This document shows positions 57,835 through 64,000 of a DNA stretch of 64,000 nucleotides, one piece after another; within the stretch, counting starts at the first letter, position 1; every line of letters begins with the position of its first letter. The notes beneath the pieces are model-generated. The model worked only from the letters and a program-made list of their open reading frames with translations, was not told where the DNA came from and did not search any database. The DNA comes from Anaeramoeba flamelloides (Eukaryota; Metamonada; Anaeramoebidae): assembly GCA_027625915.1 (NCBI GenBank), contig JANTQA010000076.1, positions 992,001 to 1,056,000 on the forward strand, given 5' to 3'. The translations under genes and the position numbers were made by a program.

Positions 57835-58357
57835 ACCCCGTTCCAAAAATTTTGACACACCCAAAATCAAAAATAGGCAAAAAAATCCAATTTATTGTAT
57901 TTTTCCAAACCTAGTATAAAACTACATTTAAGTTACCAATGATTAATGTTTTTATAAGTAATCATTTACATCCAAATAAAAGAAAAAAAATATAAAACTC
58001 AAAAATAAAAACAGGTGTGTCCAAAATAATGAAACGAGCTGAACAAAAAATGTATTGGTAAATAAGTTGAAATTTCACCAACAAATGTTGATTGATCAAA
58101 TGTTAAGATACCATCTACCAATTGTATGCGATTTTCCAATTTAACAAACTCAACACTAATCTTCTATCAACCATAGAAAAAAAATTACGAGATCTAACGA
58201 AACATATTACGTAACTGCAAAAAAGGGAAATGAAAACAAAACAAAAAAGATTAAAAATGAAATTGTTTGTAAAATAAAAATTCTTTCCAATTTGAATTTA
58301 AAGTGCAGGTATGGTGTTCTTTCCACTGTTTAAACTGTGTCCAAATTTTTGGAATCT
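57835..58357 (+). mobile_element. Family B Tc1-like non-autonomous element, copy 4
   Basis: Left end CCCCGTTCCAAAAATTTTGA, right end TGTGTCCAAATTTTTGGAA; inverse to each other over about 20 bp. This GTCCAAA/TTTTGGA style is typical of Tc1-like termini. About 520 bp with no transposase frame. Used here as the reference copy for the family. Confidence 0.7.
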
Positions 58358-59318
58358 AGTTTATATTTTATTTCATTTTATTATATTTGGTTACCATTAT
58401 TTTTGAAATTGGGGGTATTGTTAATATTATATTAATAAATACCCTTTTTAATATGTCCTTGTATCTTTTTTTTTTTTAACCTACGACAAATTGCCGTATA
58501 ATTAATATATATAAGATGGCATTCGCTTTTCTTTAGAAAATAAATATATAGAAATTCTAATCAAAACTAAAATCTTTGTAATAATACAATAATTGTTTTT
58601 TAAAAAAATATTATGATTTGACTATTATATTTTGATTATTTTCTATTCTTTTGCATTAAAAAAAAAACTAATAACAAAGGAATAATCATAGATTTAATTG
58701 TCTTTTTGGTATTATTTTTTTAGTATATTTATATTTTTCTCAAAATTCCCCTTCTAAATTTAATTCTTCTTTTATTCAATTCGTCATAAACACACTTTCC
58801 AATTTTTTTCAAAATAGTTTTTTATACTCATGAAATTGAAGGTTTTTGAATCGAAATTACAAAAAAACAGTTTTCTTAAACTTATTCCGACGATGAAAAA
58901 TAAATTTCTTCTTGGTTGATTTTTTCTTAATTTAAATTTAAAAAATTTTCGCTAAGATGAACAAGGAATCTTAAACAGTAAACTTAATATGTTTTTAAAA
59001 AATCAATACTTTTTTTAATTTTGATTTTGGAAAAGGAAATCTTAATAAAGGAATAATATTCCTGGAGTTCCATTTTTTTATATTTAATTTTTTAGAAAAT
59101 TACTAAGAATTTTGAATGTTAAAATTAATTTAAATGGAATTGTCATAATTAAAAGAAAAATAAAAAATATAAAGAATAAAAAAAAAAAGGTATCTTTAAA
59201 CGAACCCTTTGACAAAGATTTAAAAAGTGGCAAAATTAAAAAAACTAATATAATGATTTAAAATGGATTAGCACAAACTGATATAGAGAAAGAATTTTAA
59301 ATAATACTAAATCATGTT
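58358..59318. other. 3' flank of the OsmC gene
   Basis: AT-rich. No other gene was recognised. Confidence 0.5.
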
Positions 59319-62300
59319 TTACATTATATCACAGCTTTCCTTTTTCGAATCGAGAAGATATTTTTCGTCAAGTTTTTCGTTCACGTGTATATTAACACTG
59401 ATTGGTACTGAATTTCGAGAAATAAATATACCAAGACATTTATTGGCACCTTGCTTTTCAATTTTTTTCAATAATTTGGAATCACAATTGGACAAGATTT
59501 TAAATTTAAAGTCAAGGTTGTCGAAGCATTGGTTATTTTTGTTTTCATCAAGTTCTACATTTTCGGTGATGAATTTGGCATAATCGACATCAAGTGAACA
59601 GTCAAGGCATAGCTCATCTAATTTTACGTTGTTCATTGTGGCAGCTAAGGCGATTTGACTCATATAACAGGATCCCAACCCAGCTAAAAACATTTGAAAG
59701 TTTGTTGGGGCGTTAAATGTACCACCAAATTCGGGCAAGGTGTCGGTTTCCCAGATATCTGATTCTCTTTTAGAATAATTAATGATTGCTTTAAATTGTG
59801 AGGTTTTTAAATTGGATGTACAATCCCAGGCGCCGTGAACAACACTGGACGTCAATTCTGCTTTGATTCCTTGCTTTTTGATCTTACGATGATATTTCTT
59901 TAGGTTTTTTAAATAAATGTTATTTAAAATGTGCTTATTGTTTTCGGACCTTGATTGGAATTTCATGGGCTTCTTTTCAGATACATCTGTCTTACAGTGA
60001 ATTGTCCCCTTGATAAAGTGGATCATTGGGCATATCTTCTCCGCGTCTTTGCACGCTTGGATAACTTTTGACTTTTTGGCATCTGTTTTACAAGCCAAGG
60101 TGATTTTGATCATTGTGACCAACGGTTCGTTTTCTTCTATTCCTAGGATCCTTTTCATATTTGTTTGGATGATACTTTCAACATATAATTCTTTTAACTT
60201 TAATCCTCGAAACGAACATATATTTACAAATGTACTATTTTTTTTTTTTTTTTTTTTTTTCAGTGATTATTTTTTGAATTAGATATTATGATGATTTGGT
60301 AGAAAAGAAAATAATAAATACGGGGATTATAAAGGATTGTAATAAAATAGGTTTTGAGAAAGAGATTTTAAATAATTTTTTTTTTTTTATATTATTTTTT
60401 TCCATTAAATTTTTTCATTTTCAAAAAAAAAATTAATTCTTTTTATTTTTATTATTATTATTTTACTATTCATATTTAAGGGAGGTGTTAGTTCCTCTTA
60501 TTTGTTCTGTTTGGAAATTCTCATTTGTAAATTGTTAAAAAAGCTCAAAAATAATTTTATAATTTACTAGGTGTAATAAATATATTAATTGTTTTTTACA
60601 TATAATATTAAAAATCTTATTATTATTTAAAATAATCAAAAATATTAATTTTTTTTTGATCCAGATTTTACGGTTATTTACATAGGCTGGAAAATTTCAT
60701 AAAACAAAAAATTTTTGTATTTACATGAAATTTTCTCAAAACATTATTTTATAATTAATAAATGATAATTTTTATTTCGATCTCCCAAATAGGTTGCTAA
60801 TTATTAGTTGAAAACTGAAAGATCCTCTCAAGACCAATTAAAAATGAGTTTTTTTTAGATATTTAGCCAAAGCCTTTTTTTTTGGACTTTGGACATATTT
60901 TCATTTTTTGTACTTGTTTATTTCTTGGAGTTAGTGTACAAAAATTTACAAATTGTTTTGAATTTATTAAACAGTAATAATGTTTATGCTTTACTTTTTT
61001 GGACAAATAACAAAAATTTTTCTTTGATTTTTCTGAACATCTTTTTTTGTTTTTTTTTTTTGATTAAATGCTAAAGAAAAGGAAAGTTCGGGTATAGAAG
61101 AATAAAGCTAATTTGTTTAAAATTGCTAATGTTTAATGAATTTCTTTCGGATTGTCAGTTACATCGAAAATACTGGCGCTTGAATGTTAAATGGGAAAAA
61201 TTTTCACTTTGTCTTCCCTATTTTTCTTTTATAAACAGAGTAAGTCAAAGAAATCGATTGTAATTTGTGATCTCACTTTGTTTATTTGATTGGTCCTTTT
61301 TTATTGTATATACATTAATAATATATTCTGGTGGTAAAAGAATCCCAAATTAAACCAAGATTTCAGTATTGGAAAGTGTACAGTCAGCTGAAAATTTATA
61401 CCATTTGAATTTCAAATACCATTGTATATTACTGTTAATTGAAAAATAAAAATTATTAAAATTTTCATTCAGATCTCCAAAAAAATCGCATCTCTCAAGA
61501 ATAAATATAAATCTTCAAAGTTACCAATTCTAAAAGGTCAAATTAATAATTTAAGCTTCTTTTAAGTCTGAAAAATTTGAAGTTTTATTTGATATCTTAT
61601 ATCTTTTTTGGAAAGCTGAATGAAAATTTTGTTCCATTAATTTTTCAACAAATATTAAACAATGAAACAATAAAAAGTGTCTCTTCAAAAAAATAAAATC
61701 ATTAATTTCAATTCACTAACCCAAAACTAATCATTAAAAAAATATATACAAAAACAGAACACGAAACTAAATTTTTGTACCAATTAAAAATTAAAATCCA
61801 ACCTTTTTGATTAAAAAAATGAATGACTACAGGTTTAAATTGAGAGTCTCAATTCCTACAATATTAAAAACCTTTCACATTCGGTTTGGAGTCATTTTCA
61901 ATTTGTGAACAAAATTCTAAATTAAAAGCCTTCATATAAAAAAATACTTTTAAAAAAAAACAAAGGGGGTAAATTACTGGCAAAATTGTGAGCCGATTGA
62001 AAAAGCGATCATTTCAATTGGTGTAGGTGCTGTTCCGTGACCACCAATTTCTTTCGGTGTGTCTGCCTTAAGGGTGAGTTTATCTCTGCTATGAAACAAA
62101 ACTGTTTCAAACTGGTGACGTTTGTTAAAGAACCACTTCAAATGAAGAGACTCCCTTTTCACCAAGTTCTTCTTTTCTTCAAGCGTCTGCCTTGTTTTTG
62201 CTACATTGATATGGTTAATCCAAAATTGCTGGATATTCTTTGCAACTTCTTTGACCTGCTCGTCGGAGATGTATTCCTTCAGTTTCTTTCTTAGCCTTGT

Positions 62301-62804
62301 GTTTTCTCTGAACAGCTCTTCCTTTAAATGGGCAACCTCTTTAAATTCGTTTTCTTTTTTTTTTGATTTCTTCCTATACTTTTTGAGCTTTGTTTCGGAA
62401 TCAACTTTTATTTGGTTTTTTTCGTTCTGTAATTTCGTTGTTTTGACAAGAATTTCTTCTTTAATAGTTTTTAAGACCTTGCTGATTTCCTTACAGTCAT
62501 TTTGGATTTTGTTTTTGATTTCTTCATTGGCTTCTTCGCTTGTTTCAGAGATTGATTTGATTAAATCAAGAACCATATCATAACCAACTTTTTTGCTAAT
62601 GTGTGACGAGCTTGTTGAAACCGAAGAACGCTGGTTGATTGAGGACGTTGTTTGGCTTTGTGACGTGGAATCATCACTGAGATCAGAGAAAAAATTTTCT
62701 GCATCACTATTTTCTATTGTAAAGAAGACAAAGACAAGAAATTAATTAAATTCTTCAAACGGAAACGTTGAGAGGATTGAAAAGATGAACTTACGATCAG
62801 ACAT
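59319..62804 (-). CDS. Tandem OsmC-domain protein with N-terminal coiled coil, three exons
   Basis: Exons 62795-62804, 61978-62713 and 59319-60234 (1662 nt, 553 residues). Introns of 81 and 1743 nt have GTAAGT/GTAATT donors and ATAG acceptors; phases 1 and 2 fit. Exon 1 encodes only MSD plus one base. Residues 1-60 are Ser/Thr-rich, 60-205 a Lys/Glu coiled coil. OsmC domain 1 (about 205-335) has GGHGTAPTPIEMIAFSIGSQFC, is cut there by the long intron, and resumes FRGLKLKELYVES...AEKICP. OsmC domain 2 (about 372-535) has GGTFNAPTNFQMFLAGLGSC and ANKCLGIF. OsmC/Ohr proteins reduce organic peroxides with two cysteines. Domain 2 keeps both (C438, C515). Domain 1 has C317, but its first cysteine (C248) is three residues after the serine of GS instead of directly after it, so domain 1 may be structural. 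Most OsmC proteins are single-domain, about 140 residues. Confidence 0.88.
60235..61977 (-). other. Long intron splitting OsmC domain 1
   Basis: 1743 nt, donor GTAATT (61977) and acceptor AAAAATAG (60235), phase 2; joins SQFC-H-TFVNICS. A TACAGTCAGCTG phrase at 61379 resembles a MITE end, but no partner end was found. No coding segment inside is supported. Confidence 0.75.
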
Positions 62805-63824
62805 TTGTTTATTTATATTCGTTTAAAAAAATAAAATTATTTTTTTGAAGGGAAAATGAAAAAGAGTGAAAAAAAAATTATTAAAAATAATTTTATGGGT
62901 TAATTTTGTAATTTTTGGAAATCCAATTTAAAATGGTAACCAGATATTTTTAAGAATTACTTTTCGATAAATTACAAATTTTTTTATACAAAAAATCCAA
63001 TGATAAAGATATCACGACACCACTGTTTTCAAAAGAACAAAGGATCACCAAAGTATTATTGTTATTGTTTCGCAACATTTGATTCTTTTTATTTGTGTAA
63101 AATTTACAATTCGTTTCAAAAAAAAAAAGCAATTTTATTTTTGGGTAACTTGAACAAATTAAAAGATTATATACTTACTATAAATTTATTTGGAATTATG
63201 TTCAATTTTCAAGGCGTTTTCTCAACTTGCTATTTTCTACAACTTAAGATATCAAACAAAAAAAAAGACTTGTTAAATATTTTTTCGATCATGTTTACAA
63301 TATTGGTAAATAAAATATTTTTCTAAAGTAAAAAAACAAAACAAGTCAACTTATGACATTATTTTTCACAATAGGAAGTGTTTACGAACTATTTTCCGGA
63401 ATAAGAAAATAAAAAATTGCAAATAAGTAACTTTTTTTGTTTCTATTTCTCCCTCGAAGAAATTTATTTTCAAGATTAGTGATATTAAATTAGGAATTGG
63501 TTCTGGTTAACTTTTTTTTTAGAGTTTAACGCGTCTTGAATGACTTAAGTGTGGTTGAAAATTTTGTAAGGAAAGAGCCTATGTAAAGATACAAATAACC
63601 AAAAACTGTGTTTGAGTGTACGAGTACTTTGCCAATTGTATGAAAATAGATAACTTTTAAGAAATTATAAAACCAATAGTTATAATACCAACGTTTATTT
63701 ATGAGGGGGTGTGTATATGTGAATACTTGTGCTTCAATTCCCTAAAAAGATTAAATTTATCATTAAAATCGAAAAAAGATAGAAGAACAAAGAGTTAAAA
63801 AACAGTCAAGAGAGAAATTGAAAC
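62805..63824. other. 5' flank of the OsmC gene
   Basis: AT-rich with two weak overlapping frames (62950-63132, 63000-63326) judged to be chance. Confidence 0.45.
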
Positions 63825-63929
63825 ATGAAAAGAAAAAAATGTGTCATCTGTGAAAAAGTGGGGTTAGTCTCCTTCCTCATGTATAGATCTTGCAATATAA
63901 AAGCATTCTTTAATGATAAATTCGTTTAG
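63825..63929 (+). CDS. Short cysteine-containing frame at the window edge
   Basis: 34 codons, MKRKKCVICEKVGLVSFLMY followed by RSCNIKAFFNDKFV and TAG. GC content is above the surroundings, and CxxC plus a later Cys hint at a zinc-binding start. It may be the first exon of a gene that continues past the window, or chance. The resemblance to a C4 zinc finger is superficial, since the fourth cysteine is absent. Confidence 0.15.
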   Translation: MKRKKCVICEKVGLVSFLMYRSCNIKAFFNDKFV

Positions 63930-64000
63930 ATTATAGTACTGTATGTTAAATAACCTGTGTCGAGTTAAATAATTGTTGTTTTTTAAAATTTAACTGTGGT

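Noticed and set aside
63825-63929. Nuclear-receptor-like C4 zinc finger
   Set aside because: Only three cysteines in a loosely similar order, and the frame ends after 34 codons; the likeness is too weak for a family call.

Overview
This is a very AT-rich (roughly four fifths A+T by eye), gene-sparse eukaryotic window with GT-AG spliceosomal introns, the standard code and Lys/Asn/Glu-rich low-complexity proteins. Every gene that can be closed ends in TAA. The style (homopolymer-rich spacers, EKEKEK/NKNKNK tracts, a few larger introns) suggests a free-living amoeboid protist such as an anaeramoebid, or less likely a Dictyostelium-like amoeba. That is inference; no rRNA or marker gene is present to settle it.

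Recognisable host genes, left to right: SmB spliceosomal core protein (minus, 2052-2759 plus an uncertain start); an unrecognised basic, probably nuclear protein (10995-12221); a five-exon Pol5/MYBBP1A-type nucleolar protein (16979-23073); intronless nicastrin (28182-30236); a small charged coiled-coil protein with a probable second exon (39572-40296); an RNF216-like RBR E3 ubiquitin ligase with a duplicated RING1-like domain (43114-44499); two unrecognised Lys/Asn-rich proteins (48806-49915 and 53341-54031); and a three-exon gene on the minus strand (59319-62804) that joins a Ser-rich/coiled-coil N-terminus to two OsmC domains. The OsmC gene and Pol5 were rebuilt from separate open segments; in both, the exon phases match and the summed length is divisible by three.

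The rest, about four fifths of the window, is spacer and interspersed repeats. Family A: MITEs of 170-200 bp with CAGTCAGT...ACTGACTG ends, TA target duplications and three internal copies of a TTAAGGCACAAA motif per arm (five copies plus a fragment). Family B: about 520-bp elements with Tc1-like ends (four copies). Family C: about 1-kb repeats with a long T/C tract (two near-full copies, two partial). Other structures are a 2-kb terminal-inverted-repeat element at 7666-9655 with two smaller inverted-repeat elements inside it, one a perfect palindrome of about 100 bp per arm; a 1.1-kb imperfect inverted repeat at 35560-38895; a 166-bp MITE at 41161-41326; and a dense oligo-A/oligo-T block at 32640-33720.

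The genes do not form an operon or pathway. They are unrelated housekeeping functions (splicing, rRNA/nucleolar biology, intramembrane proteolysis, ubiquitin transfer, thiol peroxide chemistry) on both strands. No prokaryote-like operon, CRISPR array, reverse transcriptase, capsid or integrase gene was seen. The most unusual items are the tandem OsmC/coiled-coil protein, the doubled RING1 ligase, the MITE families with internal repeated motifs, and the nested inverted-repeat element.
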